From assembly GCA_035525455.1 (NCBI GenBank), contig DATLEF010000074.1:1-40617 (forward strand): 40,617 nucleotides of DNA, in the 5' to 3' direction. This document shows positions 7,481-15,808 of this stretch, piece by piece. Origin of the DNA: JAQGMV01 sp035525455 (GTDB lineage Bacteria; Pseudomonadota; Gammaproteobacteria; Burkholderiales; SG8-41). Below the pieces are notes generated by a model. It saw nothing but the letters and a program-made list of their open reading frames with translations, was not told the origin of the DNA and did not search any database. How positions within the stretch are numbered: the stretch's first letter is position 1; the number at the start of each line of letters is the position of its first letter. Made by a program: the position numbers and the translations under genes.

Positions 7481-8692
7481 CTACCAGGAAGATTCGAGCA
7501 CAGCCGCCAGCAGGTCGCGTTCGCGCACGAATTCCCGCTTGGGATCGGCGTTGAAGTTCTTCAGCGAGTTTTCGAGTATGGCGGTCAGGCTCTCGCGCGG
7601 AAAATTCAGCTGTGAAAGCCGGGTCGGCATCCCGATAGCCTGAAAAGCGCGCTCGAGCGCCGCGGCCGCCCGCTCGGGCGCATCAGCCACGGGATCACCT
7701 TCGCGCCAGGCATCGAGCGCCTGCGCGATACGGCACATGGCTTCGGGATCGCGGCTGCCGAGCCGGCGCATCACACCGGGCGTGAGCGCGTTGTTCGCGG
7801 CGCCCTGGCTTATGTGACCGTGCAGGTTGAAGAGCGAAGCGGCGAACGCGTACACGACACGACCCACCCAGTGTTTTTCATTGAGCGCGCCGCCATCGTC
7901 CGCATCCCTGTTCTGAAGGAAAGCCGCGGCGCAAAGCTCGATGCGAGGCGCGGGATCATTCGCGTCCGCCAGGCGCGGCAGCGCCCCACGCGCCAGGCGC
8001 AGCGCCTGCAGCCGATCGCCTTCGACGAGCGGGCTCATGTTCGAGGCGCCCATGTTCATGGCGGAGCGCCAGAGCACGGCCGCACCGGTGTCGCGGGCAA
8101 GCGCGGGCGGCGCCGTGAGCAAGGCATCGCTGTCCCAGAACACCGCGCCCGGCCGCGTCTTGGGATCGAAGAACTCCATGCGATGGTCGAGGCCTTCGCC
8201 TTTCACGGCGGACCCGGCGCGGTTTTGCGCGGAAGTCGCCGCGGTGAGAACGTTGATGATCGGCAGCTTGGGCGCGAGCAGCTTGGGACTGATCGCCGGT
8301 GCATTCTCCGGATACTGCGTGATCAGCTCCTCGACCGGCCGCGTTTCGGCAAGGAGTATCGCCACGACGCGGGTTGCCTGTATGACACTCCCGGCGCCGA
8401 TCGCGATCAGCATGTCCGCATTTGCCGCGCGTGCGGCATCGCGTGCTGCGAGCACGGCCGAAAGCGGCGACTCCTTCGCCATTTCGTCGAATACGCCGGC
8501 CAGCGTGTCGCCGAGTATTGCTCTCACGCGCGAAACCAGCGGCGTCTTGCGCGAGACCGTTCTCCCGCAGACGACCAGCGCCCGCTTCGCGCCGCGGCGC
8601 TTCAACTCTGAAGGCAGGTTCTCCAGCGCGTCCTTGCCGCTGTAGAGGCGGACGGGATAGCCGACGGCGCGGAAATCGTTTTTGTAGCTCAT
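7481..8692 (-). CDS. Iron-containing alcohol dehydrogenase-like protein with degenerate metal site
   Basis: A 403-residue protein with the overall layout of the Fe-ADH / maleylacetate reductase superfamily: Rossmann-like N-terminal half (LVVCGRTV, MLIAIGAGSVIQ) and all-helical C-terminal half. Key residues look lost. The nucleotide-loop GGGSxxD reads GAGSVIQ; the PTTxGTGSE loop reads VLTAATSAQNRAG. Of the four metal ligands (Asp, His, His, His), the Asp remains at 201 (ARDTGAAVLW), but the His four residues later is Ala205, and the His of the usual HGxANAxxxP motif is Gln296 (SQGAANNALTP). It may bind no iron and may not be a dehydrogenase. A Shine-Dalgarno GAGGGA precedes the ATG. It follows the acyl-CoA synthetase genes by 42 bases, so it belongs to that array. 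Confidence 0.8.
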   Translation of the reverse strand: MSYKNDFRAVGYPVRLYSGKDALENLPSELKRRGAKRALVVCGRTVSRKTPLVSRVRAILGDTLAGVFDEMAKESPLSAVLAARDAARAANADMLIAIGAGSVIQATRVVAILLAETRPVEELITQYPENAPAISPKLLAPKLPIINVLTAATSAQNRAGSAVKGEGLDHRMEFFDPKTRPGAVFWDSDALLTAPPALARDTGAAVLWRSAMNMGASNMSPLVEGDRLQALRLARGALPRLADANDPAPRIELCAAAFLQNRDADDGGALNEKHWVGRVVYAFAASLFNLHGHISQGAANNALTPGVMRRLGSRDPEAMCRIAQALDAWREGDPVADAPERAAAALERAFQAIGMPTRLSQLNFPRESLTAILENSLKNFNADPKREFVRERDLLAAVLESSW

Positions 8693-8713
8693 GTGTCCCT
8701 CACCCGATTATGA

Positions 8714-8738
8714 GCGGTGCGCTATCGGCGCATCCTAC
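8714..8738 (-). promoter_or_regulatory. Hairpin at the stop of the acyl-CoA synthetase alpha gene
   Basis: TGCGC (8718-8722) pairs with GCGCA (8728-8732) around TATCG, with a further wobble pair outside. The sequence starts at the TAG stop of the preceding gene and resembles the GTAGGATGCGC-type intergenic motif that I recall as common in proteobacteria. There is no T tract; it is a possible mRNA processing or attenuation point before the Fe-ADH-like gene. Confidence 0.4.
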
Positions 8739-10183
8739 GTTTGCCGCTTGTGAACGAACCGTTCGTAGGTCTGTAGTGCCGCGAGCGCGTGACCCGCGTT
8801 GGACATTTCGTCGTAGACCGGCACGCCGAGCGCGATCGCGTGATCCCGAAACTCGCGCTTGCGTTTCTCGAGCGGCGGATCGGCGTCGGAGCGCAGAACG
8901 AGAAGAAAATGCGCCTGCCCGGGATAGTGTTCCTGCACGCGCAGCGCGACTTTGACGAGATTGTCGAGCACTTCGGGCTTGCTGCGTCCGACGAATGCCG
9001 ACATGTTGAGGTGCATCACGAGCGCGTCGGGTTTGCCCGCGCTGTAGATGATATCGAGGATCTTCTCCGCGACGCGCCCATCGTCCTGCTGCAGCGTCCC
9101 GACCGGACAATCCACGGGATTCGTGATGCTCGTGCCCGGCGGCAGCTTGAGCGCCGCAAGTGCGTCTATCGTCGGCTTGTCGAACGGCGTCACGTCGAGA
9201 CCGAGGCGCGCAAAGTAATCGGTCGCAAGCACGCTTGCGCCGCCGCCATTTCCGAAGAGCACGACGCGCTGTAGCGGGTGTGCCGGCTGGGGCGTCAGCA
9301 TCTGAAAGAGCAGCAGCGTATCGACGAACTGATCGACCGTGTCGACGAGTATGCAGCCGGTCTGGCGCGACAGCGCGATCCAGACGCGATCGTCTCCCGC
9401 GAGCGAGCCCGTGTGCGACGCCGCGGCCTGCAGTCCCTGCTGGGTGCGCCCGCCTTTCAGGATGATGACGGGCTTCACCGCATTCGCGCGTTTGAGGATC
9501 TCGAAAAGTCGCCTGCCGTCCTTCGCGGTTTCGATGTACATGCCGATGACGCGCGTGGGCTCGTCCGCAAGATAGAACTCGAGCAGATCGCTCGGCGTGA
9601 CATCGGCGCAGTTGCCGACCGTGACGAGGCCCGAGAATTTGAGCCCGCGGGCGAAACCGCGGCGTATGGTGTCGGTCCCGAGACCGCCGCTTTGCGAAAT
9701 GACGCCGACGACGCCTAGCTCTTTCGAGCCGATTTCGGCGAACGTCACCTTGCCGCGCGGCGTATAGAGGCCGAGGCAGTTGGGCCCGATGAGACGCGCG
9801 CCACCGGCATGCGCTGCGGCGACCAGCTCGGCCTGGAGCTCCCGGCCTTCGTCGACTTCCCCGAAACCGCTCGAAATTACCTGTGCGAAACGCAGCCGCC
9901 CGTTCGCGGCCGAGAGCAGCGGCGGAATTTGCGCGGCCGGGATCGCGATGAACGCGTAATCGACCGGCTTCGGCGTCTCGGCGAAACTCCGGTACGCGGG
10001 CAAGCCGTCGATCTCATCAGCCGTCGGGTGTATCGGATAGATCTCGCCGTCGTAGCCGAATTCGCGAATCCGGCGGATGAATACGTTCGGGAATGCAGCA
10101 CCCTTGGTCGACGCGCCGACGACGGCCACGGTCTTCGGCGCGAAGAGCGGCATGAACTCCCTGAGTATGTTGCGTTCAGTCAT
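8735..10183 (-). CDS. NDP-forming acyl-CoA synthetase, alpha (CoA-binding) subunit
   Basis: A 482-residue subunit of an ADP/GDP-forming acyl-CoA synthetase (acyl-CoA + NDP + Pi to or from acid + CoA + NTP). Domains in order: CoA-binding Rossmann domain at about residues 1-140 (KTVAVVGASTKGA, GPNCLGLYTP), a succinyl-CoA ligase-like domain (VGVISQSGGLGTD), and the phospho-histidine domain (AASHTGSLAG, His257 predicted as the phosphorylated residue), then a ligase_CoA-type C-terminal domain (VVLFGNGGGASVLATD). Its start overlaps the stop of the beta subunit gene by 4 bases, so the two are translated together as split alpha/beta chains. The substrate acid is unknown; the carboxylase and ETF genes upstream suggest a CoA-dependent acid catabolic pathway. 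Confidence 0.9.
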   Translation of the reverse strand: MTERNILREFMPLFAPKTVAVVGASTKGAAFPNVFIRRIREFGYDGEIYPIHPTADEIDGLPAYRSFAETPKPVDYAFIAIPAAQIPPLLSAANGRLRFAQVISSGFGEVDEGRELQAELVAAAHAGGARLIGPNCLGLYTPRGKVTFAEIGSKELGVVGVISQSGGLGTDTIRRGFARGLKFSGLVTVGNCADVTPSDLLEFYLADEPTRVIGMYIETAKDGRRLFEILKRANAVKPVIILKGGRTQQGLQAAASHTGSLAGDDRVWIALSRQTGCILVDTVDQFVDTLLLFQMLTPQPAHPLQRVVLFGNGGGASVLATDYFARLGLDVTPFDKPTIDALAALKLPPGTSITNPVDCPVGTLQQDDGRVAEKILDIIYSAGKPDALVMHLNMSAFVGRSKPEVLDNLVKVALRVQEHYPGQAHFLLVLRSDADPPLEKRKREFRDHAIALGVPVYDEMSNAGHALAALQTYERFVHKRQT

Positions 10184-10878
10184 GCCAGCAGGAACCGCGC
10201 ATCGACCGCGACGGCCGCGGTCTCCGACACGATCAGTGGATTCACGTCCGCTTCCTTGATCTCTTCGGCGTGCTGCATGAGGAGGCCGCTTTCTCCACCC
10301 ATTTTGAGCAGCACGTCCACGATTGCATCCCGGGAAGCGGGCTTGCGGCCGCGCGCTCCTTTCAATACCGCCGCACCTTTGAGCTCGTCGATCATCTCTT
10401 CGGCATCGAGGCGCGTAATGGGACAGATGCGAAACGACACGTCCTGCAAGACTTCGACGAAAATCCCGCCCAGGCCGACCATCACGAGCGGCCCGAAATC
10501 GGGATCGCGAAAACCGCCGACGACGAGCTCCTGGCCGCTCGGGGCCATCTCTTCGATGAGCCAGCCGTCGACGCGCGCGTTTTTTATTTTTGGCAGCGCA
10601 GACATCGCGTGGATTGCATCGCGCACTTCGTTCGCGCTGGCGAGATTCACCCGTACGCCGCCCGCGTCGCTCTTGTGCAGGATCTCGGGCGAGACGACTT
10701 TCACCACGACCGGTAAGGCGAGTCCACGCAGCACCGTATCGACTTCGTCTGCGCTTTTCACGACCATCGTCTTCGGCACGGCGATGCCGTACTGCGCGAG
10801 CAGCGCTTTACCGCCGGCTTCATCGAGCGCCGTGCGGCCTTCCTGGCGTGCTACCGAAATCAGACTGCTGATCGTCAT
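10180..10878 (-). CDS. NDP-forming acyl-CoA synthetase, beta (ATP-grasp) subunit
   Basis: ATP-grasp subunit partnering the downstream CoA-binding subunit. I start at ATG 10878 (MTISSLISVARQEGRTALDE), which has an AGGAAA Shine-Dalgarno, giving 232 residues. The frame stays open 28 codons further upstream, but that stretch is a repetitive intergenic motif encoding DTKDTKDTKK and is unlikely to be protein. Motifs: EAGGKALLAQYGIAVPKT, LPVVVKVVSPEILHKSDAGG (nucleotide-binding lysines and the HKSD motif of ATP-grasp_5), and MVGLGGIFVEVLQDVSFR. It overlaps the alpha gene by 4 bases. It follows the biotin carboxylase gene by about 80 bases. Confidence 0.9.
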   Translation of the reverse strand: MTISSLISVARQEGRTALDEAGGKALLAQYGIAVPKTMVVKSADEVDTVLRGLALPVVVKVVSPEILHKSDAGGVRVNLASANEVRDAIHAMSALPKIKNARVDGWLIEEMAPSGQELVVGGFRDPDFGPLVMVGLGGIFVEVLQDVSFRICPITRLDAEEMIDELKGAAVLKGARGRKPASRDAIVDVLLKMGGESGLLMQHAEEIKEADVNPLIVSETAAVAVDARFLLA

Positions 10879-10913
10879 TTCATGTTTCCTGGTGCTCCTG
10901 CCGCCGGAATGAA

Positions 10914-10958
10914 TACTCATTTTCTTTGTGTCCTTTGTGTCCTTCGTGTCGAGGCTTT
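10914..10958 (-). repeat. Short-period intergenic repeat (ACACAAAGG / ACACGAAGG units)
   Basis: Between the biotin carboxylase and the ATP-grasp gene the minus strand reads GACACGAAGGACACAAAGG and then repeats ACACAAAG. It is a degenerate 9-base tandem unit (GGACACAAA). A related sequence sits at 18626-18762. It is open in the downstream gene's frame, which misleads start prediction. Confidence 0.6.
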
Positions 10959-12308
10959 TCACGGTTTTCTCTTGAGCACTTCGGGTATCAGCCCGGTGTG
11001 CACGTCGCCAGCGCGGAAAGGCTCCGACTTGAGGATGGTCACTACCGCCGGTATGTTGTTTTTCAGACCCTGAATCTCGAAGGCTTCGAGCGCGGCGACG
11101 AGCTTATCGATCGCGGCATCGCGCGTGTCGCCATGCGCGATGACTTTCGCGATCATCGGATCGTAATGCGGCGTCACGTCGCGGCCTTCGGCGTAGCCCG
11201 TGTCGACTCGCACGCCATCGCCTTGCGGCGGACGAAATACCGTGAGCTTGCCGGGTGATGGAAAAAAATTCTTCGGATCTTCCGCATAGACGCGGGCCTG
11301 TATAGCGTGGCCGTCCAGCTCGATTGCAGCCGGAAGTATTGCGTCGAGCTTCTCACCCGCCGCCGAGCGGATCTGCGCCTGCACCAGATCGACACCCGTA
11401 ACTTCTTCCGTGACGCCGTGCTCGACCTGCAGCCGCGTGTTCATCTCGAGAAAATTGAACGAGCCGTCACTGCCGCGCAGCATTTCGACCGTCCCGATGT
11501 TGTCGTAGCCGATCTCGCGCATGATGCCGGTGATCTTGTCGGCCATCGCACGGATTTCCTCGCGCGCGATGCCTGGCGCCGGCGCTTCTTCGATCACTTT
11601 CTGATTGCGCCGCTGCGTCGAGCAGTCGCGCTCGAAAAGGTGTGCGGCGTTCCCATGCCGATCGCACAGGACCTGGAACTCCACGTGGCGCGGCCTTTCC
11701 AGAAGCCGCTCCAAATAGACCTCGGCGTTTCCGAATCCGCGGGTCGCCATCGAACGCGAACGCTCGACGGCTTCGATCAACTGCGATTCGTCCTTGGCGG
11801 GAAGCATACCGATGCCGCCACCGCCGCCCGCGGGTTTCACCAGCACCGGGAAGCCGATCGCGTGCGCCGCAGCCAGAATCGCGGCCGGATCTGCGGGCAG
11901 CACTTCCGATCCTTTCGACATCGGCATGCCATGGCGCGCCGCGAGATCGCGCGCCCGCGTCTTGTGACCCATCTCATCGATCCACTGCGGCGACGGTCCG
12001 ATGAAGCGAGCGCCCGCATCGATCACGCGCTGCGCAAATGCCGCATTTTCCGAGAGGAACCCATAACCCGGATGGAGGCCGTCGGCGCCCGATTTCTTCA
12101 GCACATCGAGTATCGCGTCGATATTGAGATAACTCTCGCGCGCGGGCGCCGCGCCGATCGCGTAGGTCTCGCTCGCCATGGCGAGATACGGCGCGCCGGC
12201 GTCGGCTTCGGAGTACACCGCGACCGACGCGATGCGCATTGCGTTGAGCGCGCGCAGAACGCGCGCCGCGACGGCACCCCGGTTTGCTACAAGAACTTTG
12301 TTGAACAT
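10959..12308 (-). CDS. Biotin carboxylase subunit of an acyl-CoA carboxylase
   Basis: A 449-residue biotin carboxylase, which carboxylates biotin with ATP and bicarbonate. I start at ATG 12308 (MFNKVLVANRGAVAARVLRA), preceded by TAGGAG at good spacing; seven upstream codons are not needed. Motifs: HPGYGFLSEN, glycine-rich ATP loop PAGGGGGIGM, ERDCSTQRRNQKVIEEAPAP, EMNTRLQVEH with the catalytic Arg, then the biotin carboxylase C-terminal domain (VYAEDPKNFFPSPGKL). The chain ends there, so unlike propionyl- or methylcrotonyl-CoA carboxylase alpha subunits it carries no biotin domain; a separate 73-residue carrier is encoded at the front of the array (18765-18986). It lies 110 bases after carboxyltransferase 1. 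Identity as a biotin carboxylase is firm; whether it serves fatty acid synthesis or catabolism is judged from context (catabolism favoured). Confidence 0.92.
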   Translation of the reverse strand: MFNKVLVANRGAVAARVLRALNAMRIASVAVYSEADAGAPYLAMASETYAIGAAPARESYLNIDAILDVLKKSGADGLHPGYGFLSENAAFAQRVIDAGARFIGPSPQWIDEMGHKTRARDLAARHGMPMSKGSEVLPADPAAILAAAHAIGFPVLVKPAGGGGGIGMLPAKDESQLIEAVERSRSMATRGFGNAEVYLERLLERPRHVEFQVLCDRHGNAAHLFERDCSTQRRNQKVIEEAPAPGIAREEIRAMADKITGIMREIGYDNIGTVEMLRGSDGSFNFLEMNTRLQVEHGVTEEVTGVDLVQAQIRSAAGEKLDAILPAAIELDGHAIQARVYAEDPKNFFPSPGKLTVFRPPQGDGVRVDTGYAEGRDVTPHYDPMIAKVIAHGDTRDAAIDKLVAALEAFEIQGLKNNIPAVVTILKSEPFRAGDVHTGLIPEVLKRKP

Positions 12309-12340
12309 ATCACTCCTACACCGCCCCACCTTGGCCCTCC

Positions 12341-12382
12341 CCTAAGAGGTTCAAGGAGGGAAACCTCGGTTTCCCTCTTTGG
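12341..12382 (-). repeat. Intergenic palindromic element, copy 1
   Basis: Perfect 10-bp palindrome GAGGGAAACC / GGTTTCCCTC (12356-12377, 2-base loop). On the minus strand it is followed by a pyrimidine-rich tail CCTTGAACCTC similar to other copies. It lies between the carboxyltransferase 1 stop hairpin and the biotin carboxylase start, reading in the direction of those genes. Confidence 0.8.
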
Positions 12383-12388
12383 CGTCCA

Positions 12389-12433
12389 CCGACGAGTTAT
12401 CGAGGGTCCGCAGGGCCCTCAATAACTCGTCGG
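12389..12433 (-). promoter_or_regulatory. Stop-codon-spanning hairpin of carboxyltransferase 1
   Basis: 18-base arms CCGACGAGTTATCGAGGG (12389-12406) and CCCTCAATAACTCGTCGG (12416-12433) pair with one mismatch around a 9-base loop. On the mRNA the first arm encodes Pro-Thr-Ser-Tyr-stop of the carboxyltransferase, so ribosomes terminating there would unfold it. There is no T tract after it. It may act as a mRNA 3'-end stabiliser or attenuator. Confidence 0.7.
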
Positions 12434-13954
12434 CCAGGAGCGCATGAGGTGCTGCCCGACGCCTTTGGTGATGCGCAGCTTGTAGACGTCGAGCATGCGG
12501 ATCAGGTAGTCGCGCGTCTGCTCGGGCCGTATCACCGCCTGCGCGGCATAGACGGACGCGAGCCCCCACACGTCCGAGCCTTGTTTGATGTTCTCGAAAG
12601 CCTCGTCGAACCCGGGCTCGCCGGCGCCGACGCCATGTACGATCTTCGTCGCGAATTCGGGACTCATGAAGCTCACTTCCGCGGTGGGCCACGCCGCGAT
12701 GTCGTCGGAGTGCCGTCCGCCGCCCATGCACACGTACGCGCGGCCGTAACTCTTGCGCACGATCACCGAGATGTGGGGCACGGTCACCAGCGTCATCGCG
12801 TTCATGAAGTTCATGATCTTGCCGGGCGCGCCCGCGCGCTCGGCCTCAGTGCCGATCTGGAAGCCCGGCGTATCGACGAGCAGCACCAGCGGCACGTTGA
12901 ACGAATCGCACATGACGATGAAATCGACGATTTTGCGGCACGCATCCGCATCGAGCGCGCCGCCGCGATGCAACGGATTGTTCGCAATGATGCCCACGCT
13001 TTTCCCGCCGAGTCGCGCCAGCGCCGTCACAGCGCTTTTCCCGAAACGCGGCTTCAGGTCGAACAGCGTGTCCTTGTCGACGATCGCCTTGATTACGCGC
13101 TTCATGTCGTACACCTGCGTGCGGCTCTCGGGCAGGATCGAAAAGACCTTGTCCATGTCGGCGCCCGATCCTCGAGGAATCGGCGCATCGGGCGGCGGTT
13201 CGTTGTGATGGCTCGGCATGTACGAGAGGAACTTGCGCAGCGCCTCGAATACTTCGTCTTCGGTGTCGACGACCTGATCGGTGAGACCGGTGATCTCGGC
13301 GTGCAGCCGCCAGCCGCCCAGGTCCTCTGCGCTCACTTTCGCGCCCAGCGCCATCGACACGAGTCCCGGGCTCGACACGGCCATCGTCGCGCTCTTGTGC
13401 ATGACCGAAAAATCGGAGAGGCACATGAGCCACGTCGACGAGCCGAACGAGGGCCCCAGCGCCGCCGCGGCCAACGGCGTCTCGCGCAGCCGCCTGAACT
13501 GCGTGGGATCGTTGCCGAGGAGCTGCCCCATCCCGCGCGAGCCCATCGCATCGGGCAGGCGCGCACCGGTCGATTCGCCGACGACGACGAGCGGCATGCC
13601 GCGCTCGATCGCAGTGCGCTTCATGTGGGCGATTTTCTTGCTGTTGGTCGAGCTCGTGGACGCGCCTTTCACCGTGAAGTCGTTGACGACGATCGCAACG
13701 TCGCGTCCGTCGATCTTGCCGTAGCCTGCGAGCTTGCCGTCGGTCTGCGTCTCGTCCGCCTGTTCGGGATACACGCCCGAGGATCCGAACAGCCCCGATT
13801 CGATGAACGAGTCCTTGTCGAGCAGCCGCGCGATGCGCTCGCGCGCGTTCAACATCCCCGCCGCTTTGCGTTTCGCGTATTTGGCTTCGCCGCCTCCCGC
13901 CAGCGCTTTGGCACGCCGCGCTTCGTATTCCTTCAACAGCGCTTCGAATGACAT
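12419..13954 (-). CDS. Acyl-CoA carboxylase carboxyltransferase subunit 1
   Basis: Carboxyltransferase of 511 residues in the PccB/MccB superfamily, which moves CO2 from carboxybiotin to an acyl-CoA. I start at ATG 13954 (MSFEALLKEYEARRAKALAGG) with GGAG six bases upstream; a longer frame to 14263 only reads through the EtfA gene. Two crotonase-like halves are visible. The oxyanion-forming GG in the family's GPCAGG is GPSFGSS here, and the C-terminal YGGA is YGRA, so this is a divergent branch. It shares length and an almost identical C-terminus (WPTSY) with carboxyltransferase 3 at 29653. It sits between etfA and the biotin carboxylase gene. Substrate unknown. Confidence 0.87.
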   Translation of the reverse strand: MSFEALLKEYEARRAKALAGGGEAKYAKRKAAGMLNARERIARLLDKDSFIESGLFGSSGVYPEQADETQTDGKLAGYGKIDGRDVAIVVNDFTVKGASTSSTNSKKIAHMKRTAIERGMPLVVVGESTGARLPDAMGSRGMGQLLGNDPTQFRRLRETPLAAAALGPSFGSSTWLMCLSDFSVMHKSATMAVSSPGLVSMALGAKVSAEDLGGWRLHAEITGLTDQVVDTEDEVFEALRKFLSYMPSHHNEPPPDAPIPRGSGADMDKVFSILPESRTQVYDMKRVIKAIVDKDTLFDLKPRFGKSAVTALARLGGKSVGIIANNPLHRGGALDADACRKIVDFIVMCDSFNVPLVLLVDTPGFQIGTEAERAGAPGKIMNFMNAMTLVTVPHISVIVRKSYGRAYVCMGGGRHSDDIAAWPTAEVSFMSPEFATKIVHGVGAGEPGFDEAFENIKQGSDVWGLASVYAAQAVIRPEQTRDYLIRMLDVYKLRITKGVGQHLMRSWPTSY

Positions 13955-13995
13955 AAATACTCCACGATAGACGTACGGCGACGTGTCATGCCGCC

Positions 13996-14991
13996 TTACG
14001 GTTGAGTCTCCTGCTTGAGCTTCGCAACGGCGGACGCCAGTGCCGGAACGATCTTGCGATAGTCTCCCACGAGACCGAATCGCGCTTCCCTGAAAATCGC
14101 GGCTTCGGGATCGGTGTTGATGGCGACGATCGTCTTCGCGTTGCCGCATCCCGCCATGTGATGACCGGCGCCGGAGATGCCTACTGCAAAATAAAGGTCC
14201 GGGGTCACCGTCTTGCCGGTCAGCCCGATTTGCCACGACGGCGGGCACCAGCCGAGGTCGCAAGGCACGCGGCTCGATCCCACACTGCCGCCGAGAACAT
14301 CGGCAAGAGTTTCGAGCACCCGGAAACCTTCCGCTCCTTCGAGCCCGCGCCCACCTGCAATCACGATCTTCGCGTCCTCGAGCCGCTTTCCTGCGGTTTC
14401 CACTTCGCGCGCGATCACGCGTGCTCGACCCTTCAGCGGTTCAGCTGCAACCTGCACGATCTCGCCTTTGCGCGCTGCGTCCGCGGCTGGAGTACCCACT
14501 CCGGCCTTCACAGTGGCGACCGCGGGCGACGTCGTGAACGATACGGTCTCGCGGACGTTCCCGCCATAACACGGCCGCGTGAAAAAGAGCTTGCCCGAGC
14601 CGCACTTCACTTCGATACAACCCATCGCGACGGCGCTCCGGAGGCGGAATGCGAGCCGGGGCGCCAGATCCGCGCCGACCGGTGTGTGACCGCAGAGGAG
14701 AGCGCTCGGACTGGTCTTACGTGCGAGTTCCTCCAGCATCGGGACCCAGACGTCTCCTCCGTACTGTGTCGCGTCTCGATTGCCGCAGACGTAGACGCGA
14801 TCGGCGCCGTACGCGATGAGCGTGTCGGCGTTTTGAGGATCAGCGCCCACGAGTGCCGCAGCAACGGCCCCTTCGAGCGGCCCGGCGAGCTCCCGTGCGA
14901 GGCCCAGCAGCTCGAGCGTAAGCGGCGTCACCTCGCCGCTTCGCGTTTCCGCGATGACCAGCACCGCTGTTTTTCCGGCGGCCGTAATCAC
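13996..14991 (-). CDS. etfA: Electron transfer flavoprotein alpha subunit
   Basis: A 331-residue EtfA/FixB protein. The N-terminal domain is typical (VLVIAETRSGEVTPLTLELL), and the FAD-binding C-terminal half holds SSRVPCDLGWCPPSWQIGLT, GKTVTPDLYFAVGISGAG, and NAKTIVAINTDPEAAIF followed by GLVGDY. It forms a heterodimer with EtfB and accepts electrons from acyl-CoA dehydrogenases. The start overlaps the etfB stop by 4 bases. The usual ISGAIQHLAG segment reads ISGAGHHMAG, a change next to the flavin region. No ETF:quinone oxidoreductase gene is in the window; one acyl-CoA dehydrogenase is at 31387. Probably dedicated to this catabolic array. Confidence 0.92.
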   Translation of the reverse strand: MITAAGKTAVLVIAETRSGEVTPLTLELLGLARELAGPLEGAVAAALVGADPQNADTLIAYGADRVYVCGNRDATQYGGDVWVPMLEELARKTSPSALLCGHTPVGADLAPRLAFRLRSAVAMGCIEVKCGSGKLFFTRPCYGGNVRETVSFTTSPAVATVKAGVGTPAADAARKGEIVQVAAEPLKGRARVIAREVETAGKRLEDAKIVIAGGRGLEGAEGFRVLETLADVLGGSVGSSRVPCDLGWCPPSWQIGLTGKTVTPDLYFAVGISGAGHHMAGCGNAKTIVAINTDPEAAIFREARFGLVGDYRKIVPALASAVAKLKQETQP

Positions 14992-15791
14992 AGCAGCCGC
15001 GCTTCGCGCAGGCGCTGGATCAGAGTCGCCGCCTGTGCGTGCTCATCCTTACCGGCAATGATCTCGCAGCAGTTTTGCTTGACGGGCACATGCAGACGCT
15101 CGCGCACGCGACGCGCACGCATGACCGCGATTTCCTCCGCATGAAGTCCTATATCCGATGCCGTGCGCACAGTGAGCGGCTTGCGCGCGGCGCGCATGGT
15201 CTCGCGCAGGCTCGGTGCGCGCGCAGCGCCGAGCTCGTTCGAAACGGTGACGACAGCCGGAAGGTCGGCTTCGAGCGTCTCGTACCCGTCTGCCAGCACG
15301 CGTTCGACTCGAACGCAGCGCTCGAGGACATCGACTTTGCGCGCGAATGTGACCAGCGGAAAATCGAGCAGCTCCGCGATGCCCGCGCCGGCGATGCCGG
15401 CGTCCCAATCCGCGGCTTGCCGTCCGGCGAGCACGAGATCGACCGCGCCGAGCTGCGCGATCGCGCGCGAGAGCGCGAGCGCCGCCGTTTCACTCGTCGC
15501 GTCCTCGAGAGCGTCGTCGCGAACCAGCACCGCGTCGTCGGCACCCATCGCAAGCGCGTGCTTCAAAACGTTGCGTGCGCTTTCCGGACCCACGCAGAGC
15601 GCGGTGATACGTGCGGCTCCTCGCGCATCCCGGATGCGAAGCGCCGCTTCGACCGCCTGCTCGTCGAACGGGCTCATGACGAGCTGCAAGCCCGCGGCAG
15701 GAACGACTTTCTTCGACTGCTCGTCGACTTTGAGCATGCTGAAGGCCGCGTCCGGATTGGGAATCTGCTTTACGCAGACGACGATAAACAT
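14988..15791 (-). CDS. etfB: Electron transfer flavoprotein beta subunit
   Basis: A 267-residue EtfB/FixA protein: VCVKQIPNPD at the N-terminus, MSPFDEQAVEAALRIRD (nucleotide-binding region), and the family signature region VLAGRQAADWDAGIAGAGIA followed by LLDFPLVTFARKV. It pairs with EtfA encoded immediately downstream (4-base overlap). It follows the Mo-cofactor oxidoreductase gene by 17 bases, an arrangement that suggests shared expression. The C-terminal 30 residues (CCEIIAGKDEHAQAATLIQR) contain a double Cys not typical of the family. Confidence 0.92.
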   Translation of the reverse strand: MFIVVCVKQIPNPDAAFSMLKVDEQSKKVVPAAGLQLVMSPFDEQAVEAALRIRDARGAARITALCVGPESARNVLKHALAMGADDAVLVRDDALEDATSETAALALSRAIAQLGAVDLVLAGRQAADWDAGIAGAGIAELLDFPLVTFARKVDVLERCVRVERVLADGYETLEADLPAVVTVSNELGAARAPSLRETMRAARKPLTVRTASDIGLHAEEIAVMRARRVRERLHVPVKQNCCEIIAGKDEHAQAATLIQRLREARLL

Positions 15792-15808
15792 GTTTCAGCG
15801 CGGATGGA

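Noticed and set aside
12449..13951. A 500-residue plus-strand open frame antisense to carboxyltransferase 1
   Set aside because: High-GC shadow ORF with Arg/His/Ala-rich composition; the opposite strand holds a clear enzyme.
12419..14263. A 614-residue version of carboxyltransferase 1
   Set aside because: The first 103 residues read through the EtfA gene; ATG 13954 has a ribosome site and matches the paralogue at 29653.
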